In this document: piece after piece, positions 35,126 through 44,676 of the stretch
Numbering within the stretch: the stretch's first letter is position 1
Layout of the letters: each line of letters starts with the position of its first letter
Assembly (NCBI GenBank): GCA_017828975.1
Contig: JAGAJN010000016.1
Location: forward strand, 81,101 to 145,100
Reading direction: 5' to 3'
Length of the DNA stretch: 64,000 nt
Origin: Oscillospiraceae bacterium
Lineage (GTDB): Bacteria > Bacillota > Clostridia > Oscillospirales > Ruminococcaceae
Translations under genes and position numbers: made by a program
Notes under the pieces: model-generated
Told to the model about the DNA's origin: nothing
Database searches by the model: none
Seen by the model: the letters and a program-made list of their open reading frames with translations, nothing else

Positions 35126-35780
35126 TCTTAGAGCGGTTTACGCAAAATACGGAAATGCAAAGTATTTTTCTCACCTTGACCTTATGCGGACAATGCAGAG
35201 GGCGATAAAGCGTTCGGGGATACCTATTTGGTACACCGAGGGCTTTAACCCGCATATCTACTTAAATTTCCCCGTGGCGCTCCCTCTGGGGACGGAAAGC
35301 TATGTTGAGCCTATGGATTTTTCCGTAGTCGAGGAGTGCGACCTTGATGAACTGCGGGATAAGCTTGACAACGCTATGCCGCCGGGACTTAACATAATCA
35401 GTGTTAAGCCGCAGATAATGAAAAACACCGATGTGGTTTCTGCGGAATATGATGTGACGCTTTCTTCGGAGAATTTGTCAGCTGAGGACGTTATTGAGGG
35501 CTTTCGCAGCTTTCTTTCGGCGGATACTATTGAAATACACAAGCGTTCCAAGAAAAAAGGTGAGGTCATTGTGGATATCAAGCCTCATGTTATTGTGACA
35601 GATATTTCATCGGAGGACGGTTTGGCTTTTATGCACTTTAAGCTGCCTGCGGGAAATTCGTTTAATCTGAATGTGAATACCGTGCTGGACGCATTTACGG
35701 ATAAGACAGGTATATCGGTAAATACTGTTTGTATTAAACGGACAAAAATTACCGCAATAAACGGTGAGGATTTCGTCTGA
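35112..35780 (+). CDS. TIGR03936/DUF2344 family protein, partner of the radical SAM protein
   Basis: 222 residues, soluble. N-terminal YAKYGNAKYFSHLDLMRTMQRAIKRSG and the following FNPHIYLNFPVALPLG identify the DUF2344 family, which occurs fused to or directly downstream of the TIGR03960 radical SAM protein. The start is TTG 35112, 14 bp inside the preceding gene, so the two should be translated together. The conserved serine-histidine-leucine-aspartate motif (SHLDLMR) and the proline-rich turn probably form its ligand surface, but its role is unknown. After it comes the rplS promoter, ending the long tmk-led series. Confidence 0.92.
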   Translation: MDKINLRAVYAKYGNAKYFSHLDLMRTMQRAIKRSGIPIWYTEGFNPHIYLNFPVALPLGTESYVEPMDFSVVEECDLDELRDKLDNAMPPGLNIISVKPQIMKNTDVVSAEYDVTLSSENLSAEDVIEGFRSFLSADTIEIHKRSKKKGEVIVDIKPHVIVTDISSEDGLAFMHFKLPAGNSFNLNVNTVLDAFTDKTGISVNTVCIKRTKITAINGEDFV

Positions 35781-35812
35781 ATTACTAAAAATAAAAAATA
35801 TTTAGAAAACAC

Positions 35813-35841
35813 TTGCAATTTATCGGAAAATATGGTATGCT
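35813..35841 (+). promoter_or_regulatory. Sigma-A promoter for rplS
   Basis: TTGCAA 35813-35818 and TATGCT 35836-35841, 17-bp spacing, with TG at 35833-35834 (extended -10). Gives a ~145-nt leader. Confidence 0.75.
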
Positions 35842-35861
35842 TATATAGCATTTGATAATCC

Positions 35862-35957
35862 GTCACGGGATAATTGTGTCCGAGTGACGAGATTAATGCC
35901 GCTCTTCGGAGCTGACATTAACGGGCAGTCCTCTGTTCCGCTCAGATTTCGGCGGAA
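35862..35957 (+). promoter_or_regulatory. Structured leader of rplS
   Basis: Three hairpins in a row: GTCAC (35862-35866) / GTGAC (35884-35888); TTAATG (35893-35898) / CATTAA (35916-35921) enclosing GCTC-UUCG-GAGC (35901-35912); TTCCGC (35936-35941) / GCGGAA (35952-35957). The UUCG tetraloop and clean pairing suggest a real structured 5' UTR, probably for L19 autoregulation. Whether it matches a known L19 leader class cannot be decided by eye. Confidence 0.6.
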
Positions 35958-35992
35958 GTAAGAATGTCCTAATATTATAGGAGGAATAGAAA

Positions 35993-36337
35993 ATGGATGC
36001 TTTAAAGCTCATCAGCGAAAGCAGCATGAAGGCTGAGGTCCCTTCTTTCAGAATCGGTGACACAGTCAAGGTCCACGTTAAGATCAAGGAAGGCGAGAAG
36101 TACAGAATCCAGGTGTTCGAGGGTACTGTTATCGCTAAGAAGCACGGCGGGATCAACGAAACATTTACTGTAAGACGTGTAGCTCACGGCTGCGGTATTG
36201 AAAGAGTTTTCCCCGTTCACTCACCTGTTGTTGACAAGGTCGAGGTTGTAAGAACCGGTAAGGTTCGCCGTAGCAAGCTCTACTACCTGCGTGACAGAGT
36301 TGGTAAGGCTGCTAAGGTTAAGGAATCTATCAACTAA
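35993..36337 (+). CDS. rplS: 50S ribosomal protein L19
   Basis: 114-residue L19, located at the 30S-50S interface. Family features are complete: [16 protein letters not shown] near residue 18, [33 protein letters not shown], and the basic end [25 protein letters not shown] precedes the ATG. It has its own promoter, a structured leader and a terminator, so it is expressed as a separate unit just ahead of lepB-rbgA-rnhB, the usual Firmicutes neighbourhood (where trmD and rimM commonly precede it; they are absent here). Confidence 0.98.
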   Translation: MDALKLISESSMKAEVPSFRIGDTVKVHVKIKEGEKYRIQVFEGTVIAKKHGGINETFTVRRVAHGCGIERVFPVHSPVVDKVEVVRTGKVRRSKLYYLRDRVGKAAKVKESIN

Positions 36338-36373
36338 AAATTTTTAAGCTGTTTGTTTTCAGCGGCGGAAGGA

Positions 36374-36396
36374 GGGACATTATTGTCCCTTTTTTG
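36374..36396 (+). terminator. Terminator after rplS
   Basis: GGGACA (36374-36379) / TGTCCC (36384-36389) with TTTTTT following. A second small hairpin with a four-T tail (CCGAGGC / GCCTTGG, 36436-36456) lies between it and lepB. Confidence 0.88.
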
Positions 36397-36474
36397 CTAT
36401 TTTTCCGTTGTATGAAGATATTGACGGGGTAATTTCCGAGGCAAAGCCTTGGTTTTAAGAAAGGAATGACGGTT

Positions 36475-37086
36475 ATGGCAAAGTATGAACTTAATTATGA
36501 GGCTCTCGACGAGGAGGAGCAGCAGCAAAAAAAGGCGGATTCTGTTGAGGAAATGCTTGACTGGCTGGAAATGCTTATCACTGTTTTCTTCGTTATTGTT
36601 TTGGTTTTTACATTTCTGTTCAGAATTGCTATTGTTGACGGTGAATCAATGCTTCCCACATTGGAGGATAAGGATAAGCTGATAGTTTCCCATCTTTTCT
36701 ATGAGCCTGAGGTCGGCGATGTTGTTATCGTCAACAGCAAGGGCCTTGACAAGGTAATAGTAAAGAGGGTAATCGCTACCGAAAATCAGACGGTCAACAT
36801 CGATTATTCCGAGGGTAAGGTTTACGTTGACGGTCAGCTTCTTGACGAACCGTATATCAACGAACCTACTTACAGCGATTTCGGATACCATAATTATCCC
36901 GTAACTGTTCCTGCTGACTGCGTTTTCGTTATGGGTGACAACAGAAACAGGTCTCAAGACAGCCGTGCGGAGTCTGTCGGATTTGTTAACAAGGCCGATA
37001 TTATGGGCAAGGCTATTGTAAGAATATGGCCTTTCAATAAAATGGGTGCACTGCCCGAAGATGCAGGAGCAGCTCAGAACGGCTGA
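36475..37086 (+). CDS. lepB: Signal peptidase I
   Basis: Membrane serine protease that removes signal peptides from Sec-exported proteins. 203 residues from ATG 36475; ATG 36466 is in frame but directly abuts the AAAGGA site. A charged cytoplasmic N-terminus (about 30 residues) precedes one transmembrane helix (~residues 35-53). Catalytic S58 is in GESMLPT and the lysine general base K97 in IVKRVIA; the box GDNRNRSQDSR is intact. A single N-terminal helix marks the Gram-positive type. It leads the lepB-rbgA-rnhB-yraN group. Confidence 0.96.
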   Translation: MAKYELNYEALDEEEQQQKKADSVEEMLDWLEMLITVFFVIVLVFTFLFRIAIVDGESMLPTLEDKDKLIVSHLFYEPEVGDVVIVNSKGLDKVIVKRVIATENQTVNIDYSEGKVYVDGQLLDEPYINEPTYSDFGYHNYPVTVPADCVFVMGDNRNRSQDSRAESVGFVNKADIMGKAIVRIWPFNKMGALPEDAGAAQNG

Positions 37087-37102
37087 TTCTAAGGAGTGTT
37101 TT

Positions 37103-37975
37103 ATGTCGGATATTCCATCTATCCAGTGGTTTCCGGGTCATATGACCAAAACCCGACGGGTAATAGAAAAATGTCTGCCGCTGGTGGACGCTGTTGTTGA
37201 AATAACTGACGCAAGGATCCCCTATTCAAGCAAAAATCCCGACCTTTCCAGGATAATTGCGGGAAAGCCCAGACTAGTTATCCTGAATAAATCCGATGCT
37301 GCCGACCCCGATGCTACCGCTAAATGGCTGGAATATTACCGCAAGAAGGGGATAAGAGCCATCGCTGCCGACTGCCGCTCGGGAAAGGGGCTGAAGGCCG
37401 TAATTCCCGAGGTAAAAATTCTCCTTGCAGACCAGATAAAAAAGTTTGAGGCAAAGGGAATGAAGGGCAGAGTCTTGCATCTTATGGTCGTTGGTGTTCC
37501 AAATGTTGGAAAATCCTCGTTTATCAACAAAATGGCGGGAAAAAACAAAGCCAAGGTGGAGGACAGACCCGGTGTTACCCGTGAAAAACAGTGGGTAAAG
37601 CTGGAAAGCGATGTGGAGCTTCTGGATATGCCCGGCGTGCTCTGGCCTAAGTTTGAAGATATGTCCGTGGGCGAAAAGCTGGCATTTACGGGAGCAGTCA
37701 AGGACGATGTTGTGGATATTGAAGCACTGGCTTCACGTCTGCTATTGCTTTTGTCAAGCATTTATCCGCAGAAGCTGGAGGAAAGGTACAAGCTTAAATG
37801 CGAGAACTATTCCGACGGCTGGGAGCTGTTGAACGCTGTTGGCAAAAACAGGGGAATGCTTATTTCGGGCGGCGAGATAAATACCGAACGTGCGGCAATA
37901 ACCGTTCTGGACGAATTCAGAAGCGGAAAGCTCGGAAGGATAACTCTGGAGCTTCCCTCAGATTTCGAGGTTTGA
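37103..37975 (+). CDS. rbgA: Ribosome biogenesis GTPase RbgA (YlqF)
   Basis: Circularly permuted GTPase needed for late 50S assembly. 290 residues; G4 NKSD precedes G1 [13 protein letters not shown] (near residue 130), then G3 DMPGVLWP. The N-terminal [12 protein letters not shown] is the family hallmark. ATG 37103 follows AAGGAG; the frame is open further into lepB but without a ribosome site. It starts 16 bp after lepB and ends one base before rnhB, so they form an operon with yraN. Neighbourhood with rplS fits its ribosomal role. Confidence 0.96.
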   Translation: MSDIPSIQWFPGHMTKTRRVIEKCLPLVDAVVEITDARIPYSSKNPDLSRIIAGKPRLVILNKSDAADPDATAKWLEYYRKKGIRAIAADCRSGKGLKAVIPEVKILLADQIKKFEAKGMKGRVLHLMVVGVPNVGKSSFINKMAGKNKAKVEDRPGVTREKQWVKLESDVELLDMPGVLWPKFEDMSVGEKLAFTGAVKDDVVDIEALASRLLLLLSSIYPQKLEERYKLKCENYSDGWELLNAVGKNRGMLISGGEINTERAAITVLDEFRSGKLGRITLELPSDFEV

Positions 37976-37976
37976 T

Positions 37977-38582
37977 ATGACACTTTTTGAATATGACGAA
38001 GCTGTCCGTGAAAGCATAGGCGGCAGTATCTGCGGAATAGACGAAGCGGGCAGAGGACCTCTTGCGGGTGATGTTTATGCTGCTGCCGTGATTCTCAGAC
38101 CGGGTACAGTTATCGAAGGTCTGAATGACAGCAAGAAGCTTTCCGAGAAAAAGCGTGAACAGCTTTATGACGAAATAATTGCAAAGGCTGAAGCTTACTG
38201 CGTTGCGACTGCTTCTGTTGCGGAGATAGACAGTGTGAACATTCTTCAGGCGACTTTTCTTGCTATGAAAAGGGCGTATGACGGGTTGGGCATCACTGCC
38301 GATGCTGTTCTTGTGGACGGCAACCGCAAACCGTTCGGCGGCAATGAGGTGACAACTGTCGTTAAGGGCGACGGAACCTCGGCGTCGATCGCTGCGGCAT
38401 CTATCCTTGCAAAGGTCAGCCGTGACAGATATATGAAGAAGCTTGCCGAGGAATATCCTCAGTATCAGTTTGAAAAGCATAAGGGCTACGGCACTAAGCT
38501 GCATTATGAAATGCTCGAAAAATACGGCATTTCCGAGGTGCATCGCAGAACGTTCCTGAAAAAGCTTACGGGCGAAAAGTGA
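37977..38582 (+). CDS. rnhB: Ribonuclease HII
   Basis: Cleaves RNA in RNA-DNA hybrids, especially single ribonucleotides in DNA. 201 residues; active-site carboxylates are D22 and E23 in [13 protein letters not shown], an aspartate in VLVDGNRKP and the SKVSRDRYM aspartate. Starts one base after the rbgA stop and is followed one base later by yraN, so translation is coupled across the three genes. Confidence 0.97.
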   Translation: MTLFEYDEAVRESIGGSICGIDEAGRGPLAGDVYAAAVILRPGTVIEGLNDSKKLSEKKREQLYDEIIAKAEAYCVATASVAEIDSVNILQATFLAMKRAYDGLGITADAVLVDGNRKPFGGNEVTTVVKGDGTSASIAAASILAKVSRDRYMKKLAEEYPQYQFEKHKGYGTKLHYEMLEKYGISEVHRRTFLKKLTGEK

Positions 38583-38583
38583 T

Positions 38584-38961
38584 ATGACTTCGGCGGAAAT
38601 AGGAAGTGCAGGCGAAAAGATCGCAGCACTGTATCTTGAGAAAAAAGGCTACAAAATTCTTCGCCGCAATTTTCGGGTAAAGGGCGGAGAAATTGACATA
38701 ATTGCCGAAAATGATGAGTTTATCTCATTTGTTGAGGTAAAGACCCGAAGCGTTGACTTTATTTCAGACGGATTTGAGGCTGTGACAAAAACCAAGCAAA
38801 AGCTTATAATTAAGGCGGCAGCCGAATATTTCTACCGCTGCGGAAGCGACAAGCAGCCCCGCTTTGACGTGGTTTCTATCGTTCTGGACGGCAAAAAGGT
38901 TGTCGGCTTTAACTATATCACCGATGCGTTTGACGCAACCGGGACCAATATAATTTTTTGA
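38584..38961 (+). CDS. YraN family protein (UPF0102, predicted endonuclease-fold)
   Basis: 125 residues. N-terminal GSAGEKIAALYLEKKGYKIL followed by GGEIDIIAE and FVEVKTR; the spaced D/E..EVK is a PD-(D/E)XK nuclease-like signature typical of the family. Function not proven; related to Holliday-junction resolvase folds. The family is usually next to rnhB, as here, one base after its stop. Confidence 0.93.
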   Translation: MTSAEIGSAGEKIAALYLEKKGYKILRRNFRVKGGEIDIIAENDEFISFVEVKTRSVDFISDGFEAVTKTKQKLIIKAAAEYFYRCGSDKQPRFDVVSIVLDGKKVVGFNYITDAFDATGTNIIF

Positions 38962-38973
38962 AGGAATGATAGT

Positions 38974-40467
38974 ATGTATTACAAAAGCACTCGCAACAGC
39001 AGCGTGAAAAAGACCGCTGCCGAGGCAATTGCTCAGGGTATTTCCGAGGACGGAGGACTTTTCATCCCCTCCGAGATACCTTCTCTTTCCCTTGATGAGA
39101 TCGTTGCAATGGGCGAAATGTCCTATGCAGAGCGTGCAGCAAAGGTATTTTCAAAATATCTGACCGATTTTACCGATGAGGAGATCAAATACTGCTGCGA
39201 AAGCGCTTATAATGACAAGAAGTTTGCTACTGCAAATATTTCGGAGCTTTCTCACCTTTTTGAGGGTACTTACATTCTTGAACTGTGGCATGGACCTACC
39301 TGCGCATTCAAAGATATGGCTTTGCAGATACTTCCTTATCTGCTGACTACATCTGCTAAGAAAATCAAGCTGAACAAGAAGATCGTTATTCTCGTTGCTA
39401 CCTCCGGCGATACCGGAAAGGCTGCTCTTGAGGGCTTCAAGGACGTTGAGGGAACATCTATTATGGTGTTCTATCCTGAGGAAGGCGTAAGCCCCATGCA
39501 GAAGCGTCAGATGACCACTCAGGACGGTTCCAATGTTTCCGTATGCGCTATCAACGGCAACTTTGACGATGCTCAGAGCGGTGTTAAGGCTATCTTCACC
39601 AATGAGGAAGTTAAGGAAAAGCTTGATTCCGCTTCAATGATGTTCTCCAGCGCAAACTCTATCAACTGGGGTCGTCTTGCTCCTCAGATAGTTTACTATA
39701 TTTCCTCTTATGCTTCTCTGGTCAAGGACGAGGAAATCGCTCTCGGCGACAAGATAAACGTTGTTGTTCCTACGGGAAACTTCGGAAATATTCTTGCTGC
39801 ATATTTTGCTAAGAAGATGGGACTGCCTATAAACAAGCTTATCTGTGCGTCCAACTCAAACAATGTTCTCACAGATTTCATTAACACAGGCGTTTATGAC
39901 AGAAACAGAAAGTTCTATACAACTATATCTCCTTCGATGGACATTCTCATTTCCAGCAATCTGGAAAGACTTCTGTATATGCTCTGCGGCGAGGACGATG
40001 CTCAGATACGTGAGTGGTTCGGTTCTCTGGCTAAGACAGGCAGATACGAGGTAACAGATGCAGTCAAGGCATCTCTCAAGGCTGAGTTCTATGCAGGCTG
40101 CTGCTCCGATGAGGACACCGAAAAGACCATCAAGGCTACATTTGACAAGTATTCCTACACCTGCGACACTCACACAGCTGTTGCAGTCAAGGTTTACAAC
40201 GATTACCGTGCGGCAACAGGCGATAACACCAAGACCGTTATTGCTTCTACCGCAAGCCCTTACAAGTTCAGCGCAAGCGTTCTCGAAGCTATTGACGGCA
40301 GCAAGCCCGACATGGACGAGTTTGCTATGGTTGACAGACTTTGCGAGCTTTCCAAGTATGAGATCCCCGAATCCCTTGCTGCTCTTAAGAACAAGGAGAT
40401 CAGATTCAAGGAATCTATCGAAAGCGCTGATATGAAGGATTTCGTTCTGAGATCACTTTCCCTTTGA
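38974..40467 (+). CDS. thrC: Threonine synthase
   Basis: PLP enzyme converting O-phosphohomoserine to threonine. 497 residues, the long (yeast/E. coli-like) class. The Schiff-base lysine is K113 in CAFKDMALQ; the phosphate-binding ATSGDTGKAAL and the PTGNFGNILA motif are present, as is the N-terminal YYKSTRN box. GAAGGAATG precedes the ATG, 12 bp after yraN, so it may share the lepB transcript though it is functionally unrelated. No hom or thrB in the window and no amino-acid leader was seen. Confidence 0.95.
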   Translation: MYYKSTRNSSVKKTAAEAIAQGISEDGGLFIPSEIPSLSLDEIVAMGEMSYAERAAKVFSKYLTDFTDEEIKYCCESAYNDKKFATANISELSHLFEGTYILELWHGPTCAFKDMALQILPYLLTTSAKKIKLNKKIVILVATSGDTGKAALEGFKDVEGTSIMVFYPEEGVSPMQKRQMTTQDGSNVSVCAINGNFDDAQSGVKAIFTNEEVKEKLDSASMMFSSANSINWGRLAPQIVYYISSYASLVKDEEIALGDKINVVVPTGNFGNILAAYFAKKMGLPINKLICASNSNNVLTDFINTGVYDRNRKFYTTISPSMDILISSNLERLLYMLCGEDDAQIREWFGSLAKTGRYEVTDAVKASLKAEFYAGCCSDEDTEKTIKATFDKYSYTCDTHTAVAVKVYNDYRAATGDNTKTVIASTASPYKFSASVLEAIDGSKPDMDEFAMVDRLCELSKYEIPESLAALKNKEIRFKESIESADMKDFVLRSLSL

Positions 40468-40490
40468 TCAACGTTGTTTTCCGCAGATGA

Positions 40491-40516
40491 CACGTTTTTA
40501 TACTGTATATCTGCGG
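40491..40516 (+). promoter_or_regulatory. Hairpin before the phosphoesterase gene (element shared with clpP leader)
   Basis: CCGCAGAT (40491-40498) / ATCTGCGG (40509-40516), eight perfect base pairs with a 10-nt loop, immediately before the ribosome site. The 12-mer TCTGCGGAGAAA that includes the 3' arm recurs before clpP at 42743. Confidence 0.6.
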
Positions 40517-40531
40517 AGAAAGGCTGATTTT

Positions 40532-41218
40532 ATGTCCCTGTTTGTGATCGGAGATCTGCACCTTTCATTGTCCTGCGATAAGCCCATGGATATTTTCGGC
40601 GGCTGGGAGGGCTATGTTGATAAGCTTCGTGAAAACTGGCAGAGCAAGGTGTCGCCCGAAGATACAGTTGTTGTTCCGGGAGATATTTCCTGGGTCACAA
40701 GGCTGGAAGAAGCTGCTGCGGATTTCAGATTCATTCACGAGCTGAACGGCAAAAAGATCATCTTAAAGGGCAACCACGATTATTGGTGGACAACAATGAC
40801 CAAGATGAATAAGTTTTTGCAGGAAAACGGCTTTGACAGTATTTCGATACTGAACAACAATCATTTTCGTTATGAAAACTTCGGCATATGCGGGACAAGA
40901 GGCTGGATAAACGACAACACCGCTCCTGCCGATGCTAAGGTGCTTGCCCGTGAGGCTATGCGTCTGGAGGCTTCTATCAGTTCTGCCGAAAACGAAGGTC
41001 TGACACCGATGGTATTCCTGCACTATCCGCCTGTTTTTGCGGGGGACTGCAATTATGACATTCTTGATGTGCTTTTCAGACATAATATTACCGAGTGCTA
41101 TTACGGTCATATTCACGGAAGAAGCTGCGAATATGCCGTTAAAGGGGAGAGAGATGGTATCAATTATCATCTGATTTCAAGTGATTTTTTGAAATTTGAC
41201 CCCTATTTTATTATATAG
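40532..41218 (+). CDS. Calcineurin-like metallophosphoesterase
   Basis: 228 residues. Dimetal motifs in order: GDLHLS (residues ~6-11), VVPGDISW, LKGNHDYWW, a central GTRGWI, HYPPVF and YGHIHG. This is a complete metallophosphoesterase set; the family member acts on an unknown phosphodiester or monoester. The frame runs upstream to 40487 but ATG 40532 follows GAGAAAGG and is preceded by a perfect hairpin. Possibly the last gene of the lepB series; tig begins with its own promoter. Confidence 0.9.
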   Translation: MSLFVIGDLHLSLSCDKPMDIFGGWEGYVDKLRENWQSKVSPEDTVVVPGDISWVTRLEEAAADFRFIHELNGKKIILKGNHDYWWTTMTKMNKFLQENGFDSISILNNNHFRYENFGICGTRGWINDNTAPADAKVLAREAMRLEASISSAENEGLTPMVFLHYPPVFAGDCNYDILDVLFRHNITECYYGHIHGRSCEYAVKGERDGINYHLISSDFLKFDPYFII

Positions 41219-41251
41219 TTTGTATAAATTGTAAATTAATTCCGTTAATAC

Positions 41252-41280
41252 TAGCAATAATAAATAAGTTGTGCTATAAT
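41252..41280 (+). promoter_or_regulatory. Sigma-A promoter for tig
   Basis: TATAAT 41275-41280 with TG at 41272-41273 (extended -10) and a weak -35 TAGCAA at 41252-41257, 17-bp spacer. Starts the tig unit about 28 bp before the ATG. Confidence 0.65.
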
Positions 41281-41315
41281 AATACGGATATGTTTTATAT
41301 TGGAGGACGTTATCA

Positions 41316-42596
41316 ATGAGTTTAAAGTCAAATAATAAAATCGAGACTAATAAGTACGAGCTGGAGGTTGCTGTTGACGGTGCTGCTTTTGAAGCTGCAG
41401 TTGAAAAGGCTTACCTCAAAAACCGCAAGAACATAAGAGTTCAGGGCTTCAGACCCGGCAAGGCTCCCAGAAAAATGGTTGAGAAGATGTACGGCGAAGG
41501 CGTATTCTACGAGGATGCTGTAAATGCTCTCGTTCCCGATTCTGTTCCCGCAGCTATCGAGGAAGCAGGTCTTAAGCTTGTTGCAAGACCTGACATCGAC
41601 GTTGTTTCCGTTGATAAGAACGACGGTGTTGTTTTCAAGGTGACCTGCATTACCAAGCCCGAGGTTTCCGTTTCCGATTATAAGGGTATCGAGGCTGTAA
41701 GAAACGTTAAGGAAGTTACCGATGAAGATGTTGACAACCAGATCAATTCCGTAAGAGAGAGAAACGGCAGAACTATTACCGTTGAGGGCAGAGCTGCTCA
41801 GAACGGCGATACAGTCGTATTCGATTTCGAGGGCTTCAAGGACGGCGTTCCTTTTGATGGCGGCAAGGCTGACAACTATGAGCTGAAGCTTGGTTCCGGT
41901 CAGTTTATCCCCGGATTTGAGGATCAGGTAGTCGGCAAGAATGTTGACGAAGCCTTCGAGGTAAATGTTACATTCCCCGAGGAGTATGCAATGCCCGAGC
42001 TGGCAGGTCAGCCCGCAGTGTTCAAGTGCCTTATCCACGAGATCAAAGCTGTTGAGCTTCCCGAGGTTGACGACGAGTTCGTTAAGGACGTTTCCGAGTT
42101 TGAAACTGTTGATGAATATAAGGCTGATATTAAGGCAAAGCTTACAGAGCGTGCTGAAAAGGCTGCTGATGCTGAGGTTGAGAACGCTGTATTTGATGCA
42201 GTTGTTGCTAAGCTTGAAGCTGAGATACCTCAGGTTATGTTCGACAGCAAGGTAGATGATTTCGTTGCTGATTTCGAGCAGCGTCTTTCCTATCAGGGAC
42301 TGAACCTTGAAATGTACCTGCAGTACACAGGCAGCGATATGGCTAAGTTCAGAGAGTCCTTCAAGGAGCAGGCTGAGAAGAACGTTAAGCTTCGTCTGGC
42401 TCTTGAGAAGATCGCTGAGCTTGAGAACATCACAGCTACCGATGAGGACATTGATGCTGAGGTCAACAAAATGGCAGAGATGTACAAGATGTCCGCTGAA
42501 GATGTCAAGGCTGCTATCTCCACTGAGATGCTTGCTGAGGATATCAAGATCAGAAAGGCTTCCGACTTCGTTAAGGACAACGCTAAGATCGCATAA
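41316..42596 (+). CDS. tig: Trigger factor
   Basis: Ribosome-bound chaperone with peptidyl-prolyl isomerase activity. 426 residues: the N-terminal ribosome-binding domain contains FRPGKAP (family FRxGKxP) near residue 46, the FKBP-type domain spans ~150-245 ([22 protein letters not shown]), and the long helical C-terminal arms follow. GGAGG precedes the ATG. tig-clpP-clpX order is the common bacterial arrangement, linking folding with ATP-dependent proteolysis; a hairpin after tig may reduce clpP expression. Confidence 0.97.
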   Translation: MSLKSNNKIETNKYELEVAVDGAAFEAAVEKAYLKNRKNIRVQGFRPGKAPRKMVEKMYGEGVFYEDAVNALVPDSVPAAIEEAGLKLVARPDIDVVSVDKNDGVVFKVTCITKPEVSVSDYKGIEAVRNVKEVTDEDVDNQINSVRERNGRTITVEGRAAQNGDTVVFDFEGFKDGVPFDGGKADNYELKLGSGQFIPGFEDQVVGKNVDEAFEVNVTFPEEYAMPELAGQPAVFKCLIHEIKAVELPEVDDEFVKDVSEFETVDEYKADIKAKLTERAEKAADAEVENAVFDAVVAKLEAEIPQVMFDSKVDDFVADFEQRLSYQGLNLEMYLQYTGSDMAKFRESFKEQAEKNVKLRLALEKIAELENITATDEDIDAEVNKMAEMYKMSAEDVKAAISTEMLAEDIKIRKASDFVKDNAKIA

Positions 42597-42621
42597 TTTA
42601 CAGCTTTTTGAGCTGAAGAAA

Positions 42622-42651
42622 CAAGAGGCTGAGAGAAATTTCAGCCTCTTG
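42622..42651 (+). terminator. Hairpin between tig and clpP, possible attenuator
   Basis: CAAGAGGCTGA (42622-42632) / TCAGCCTCTTG (42641-42651), 11 perfect base pairs, 8-nt loop. The T run comes only after CGGTTTATTTGCG, so termination is probably partial. Confidence 0.55.
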
Positions 42652-42711
42652 CGGTTTATTTGCGTTTTTCGACCTGTTTCGATTATTTTTGTGAACATAT
42701 CCGCAGCGCAG

Positions 42712-42750
42712 TCCGCAGACGGCGTTTCGGAAATACAGATATTCTGCGGA
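42712..42750 (+). promoter_or_regulatory. clpP leader hairpin related to that of the phosphoesterase gene
   Basis: TCCGCAG (42712-42718) / CTGCGGA (42744-42750). The 12-mer TCTGCGGAGAAA (from 42743) matches the phosphoesterase leader at 40510 exactly. The 3' arm ends six bases before the GAGG ribosome site of clpP. Confidence 0.5.
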
Positions 42751-42765
42751 GAAATGAGGTTTCAG

Positions 42766-43356
42766 ATGAGTTTAGTACCTTATGTAGTTGAACAGACCAG
42801 CAGAGGAGAGCGTTCCTACGATATTTTTTCCAGACTGCTCAATGACAGGATCATTATGCTTTCCGAGGAAGTGAATAACACCACAGCAAGTCTTGTTGTG
42901 GCGCAGCTGCTCTATCTTGAGGGACAGGACAGTGAAAAGGACATCAGCCTGTATATCAACAGCCCGGGCGGTTCCATCACTGCCGGTATGGCTATCTATG
43001 ATACCATTCAGTATATCAAGTGTGATGTTTCCACTATTTGTATGGGTATGGCTGCTTCTATGGGTGCTTTCCTGCTTGCGGCAGGTACCAAGGGCAAGAG
43101 AATGGCTCTTCCGAATTCTGAGATACTCATTCATCAGCCTCTTATCGCAGGCGGCGGTATCTCCGGTCAGTGCACAGATATAAAGATACACTCCGATCAT
43201 ATGGTTGCCACAAGAGAAAAGATGAACAGGATCCTCTCGGAAAATACCGGCAAGCCTCTGGAGGATATTATCAGGGATACCGAAAGAGATAACTATATGA
43301 CAGCCGAGGAGGCCAAGGAATATGGTCTTATCGACAAGGTAATTTACAAGAGATAA
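42766..43356 (+). CDS. clpP: ATP-dependent Clp protease proteolytic subunit ClpP
   Basis: Serine protease that forms the 14-mer degradation chamber with ClpX or ClpC. 196 residues with catalytic S98 (MAASMGAFL), H123 (ILIHQPL) and D171 (IIRDTERD); the IGF-loop pocket residues and YINSPGGS are present. ATG 42766 follows GAGG by six bases; an in-frame ATG at 42754 overlaps the GCGGAG and would add four residues. The open frame further upstream lies over tig and is not coding. clpX follows 44 bp downstream. Confidence 0.97.
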   Translation: MSLVPYVVEQTSRGERSYDIFSRLLNDRIIMLSEEVNNTTASLVVAQLLYLEGQDSEKDISLYINSPGGSITAGMAIYDTIQYIKCDVSTICMGMAASMGAFLLAAGTKGKRMALPNSEILIHQPLIAGGGISGQCTDIKIHSDHMVATREKMNRILSENTGKPLEDIIRDTERDNYMTAEEAKEYGLIDKVIYKR

Positions 43357-43400
43357 CAAAAATTAAAAAATTTCAATTATTTGCAGGAAATGAGATATAT

Positions 43401-44666
43401 ATGAAAAAATGCAGTTTTTGCGGAAGAACCGAAAACAAGGTTCAGAATATGTTTTCCGCAGCGGATGTTTGTATTTGCGATGAATGTGTGGTTTGCTGCT
43501 ACGAAATGCTTATGACCAATGAGGCGCTGGGCTATAATCCCGAAAAGGTCAAGAATATCAATAAGTCTGCCGATAAGTCACTAAAGCTTATCAAGCCTGC
43601 TGAGATAAAGAAAATTCTGGACGAATATATCATCGGTCAGGATGCTGCCAAGGTTTCGCTCAGTGTCGCAGTTTATAACCATTATAAGCGTATTCTGACT
43701 CAGGAGAAGAATGCCGCCGGCGGAAGCAGCAATCCCGATGACGTTGAGCTCCAGAAGAGCAATGTGCTTCTGCTTGGACCTACCGGTGTCGGAAAGACCT
43801 TGCTTGCTCAGACACTTGCTAAGATACTGGACGTTCCCTTTGCAATTGCAGATGCTACCACCCTCACCGAGGCAGGTTATGTCGGCGATGACGTTGAGAA
43901 CGTGCTTGTAAGGCTTATTCAGGCGGCAAACTTCGATGTGGAGGCTGCCGAGAAGGGTATCATCTACATTGATGAGATAGATAAGATTGGAAGAAAATCC
44001 GAGAATACGTCCATTACCCGCGATGTAAGCGGTGAGGGCGTTCAGCAGGCACTTCTGAAGATCATTGAGGGAACTGTTTCCAATGTTTCTCCTCAGGGCG
44101 GAAGAAAGCACCCCAATCAGGAGTTTATCCATATTGATACGAAGAATATCCTGTTTATCTGCGGCGGCGCTTTTGACGGACTTGAAAAGGTCATTAAAAA
44201 GAGAACAGACTCCTCCTCTCTTGGCTTTGGTGCACAACTAAAGGCAAAGTCTGAGGACGATGTTAATATTTTCGATAACGTTGAGCCCGATGATCTGGTC
44301 AAGTTTGGTCTGGTTCCCGAACTGGTCGGACGTCTGCCTGTTATTACGGCGCTGGAATCTCTCAATGAGGACGCATTGGTAAGAATCCTTTCTGAACCTA
44401 AAAATGCTCTTGTTAAGCAGTACACCAAGCTGTTTGCTATGGACGGTGTTGAGCTGGTTATCGAAGAGGACGCTAAGCGAGAGATAGCTAAGCTGGCTAT
44501 CGAACGTAAGACAGGTGCGAGAGGTCTGCGTTCCATTGTTGAAAATCTCCTTATGGATTCTATGTTCAATATACCCTCGGATAAGGGTGTAACAAAGGTT
44601 GTAGTCAATGTGGACTGCGTTCTTGGGAAGGAAAAGCCCACCGTTGTCCACGGAAAGAAGCGCTGA
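43401..44666 (+). CDS. clpX: ATP-dependent Clp protease ATPase subunit ClpX
   Basis: AAA+ unfoldase that selects substrates and feeds them to ClpP. 421 residues: N-terminal zinc-binding domain with CSFC near residue 4 and CICDEC near residue 27; Walker A GPTGVGKT near residue 126; Walker [12 protein letters not shown] near residue 190; GYVGDDVE pore loop; C-terminal sensor-2 [10 protein letters not shown]. The IGF-type ClpP-docking loop appears as SLGFGAQ near 275. Followed by a hairpin terminator and a separate promoter for lon. Confidence 0.97.
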   Translation: MKKCSFCGRTENKVQNMFSAADVCICDECVVCCYEMLMTNEALGYNPEKVKNINKSADKSLKLIKPAEIKKILDEYIIGQDAAKVSLSVAVYNHYKRILTQEKNAAGGSSNPDDVELQKSNVLLLGPTGVGKTLLAQTLAKILDVPFAIADATTLTEAGYVGDDVENVLVRLIQAANFDVEAAEKGIIYIDEIDKIGRKSENTSITRDVSGEGVQQALLKIIEGTVSNVSPQGGRKHPNQEFIHIDTKNILFICGGAFDGLEKVIKKRTDSSSLGFGAQLKAKSEDDVNIFDNVEPDDLVKFGLVPELVGRLPVITALESLNEDALVRILSEPKNALVKQYTKLFAMDGVELVIEEDAKREIAKLAIERKTGARGLRSIVENLLMDSMFNIPSDKGVTKVVVNVDCVLGKEKPTVVHGKKR

Positions 44667-44676
44667 AAAAAGTAAC

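Noticed and set aside
41328-42698. 456-codon reading frame on the - strand opposite tig
   Set aside because: It is the antisense of a well-conserved gene and its residues (leucine, asparagine and serine rich) reflect the reverse-strand codon pattern; no ribosome site or family match.
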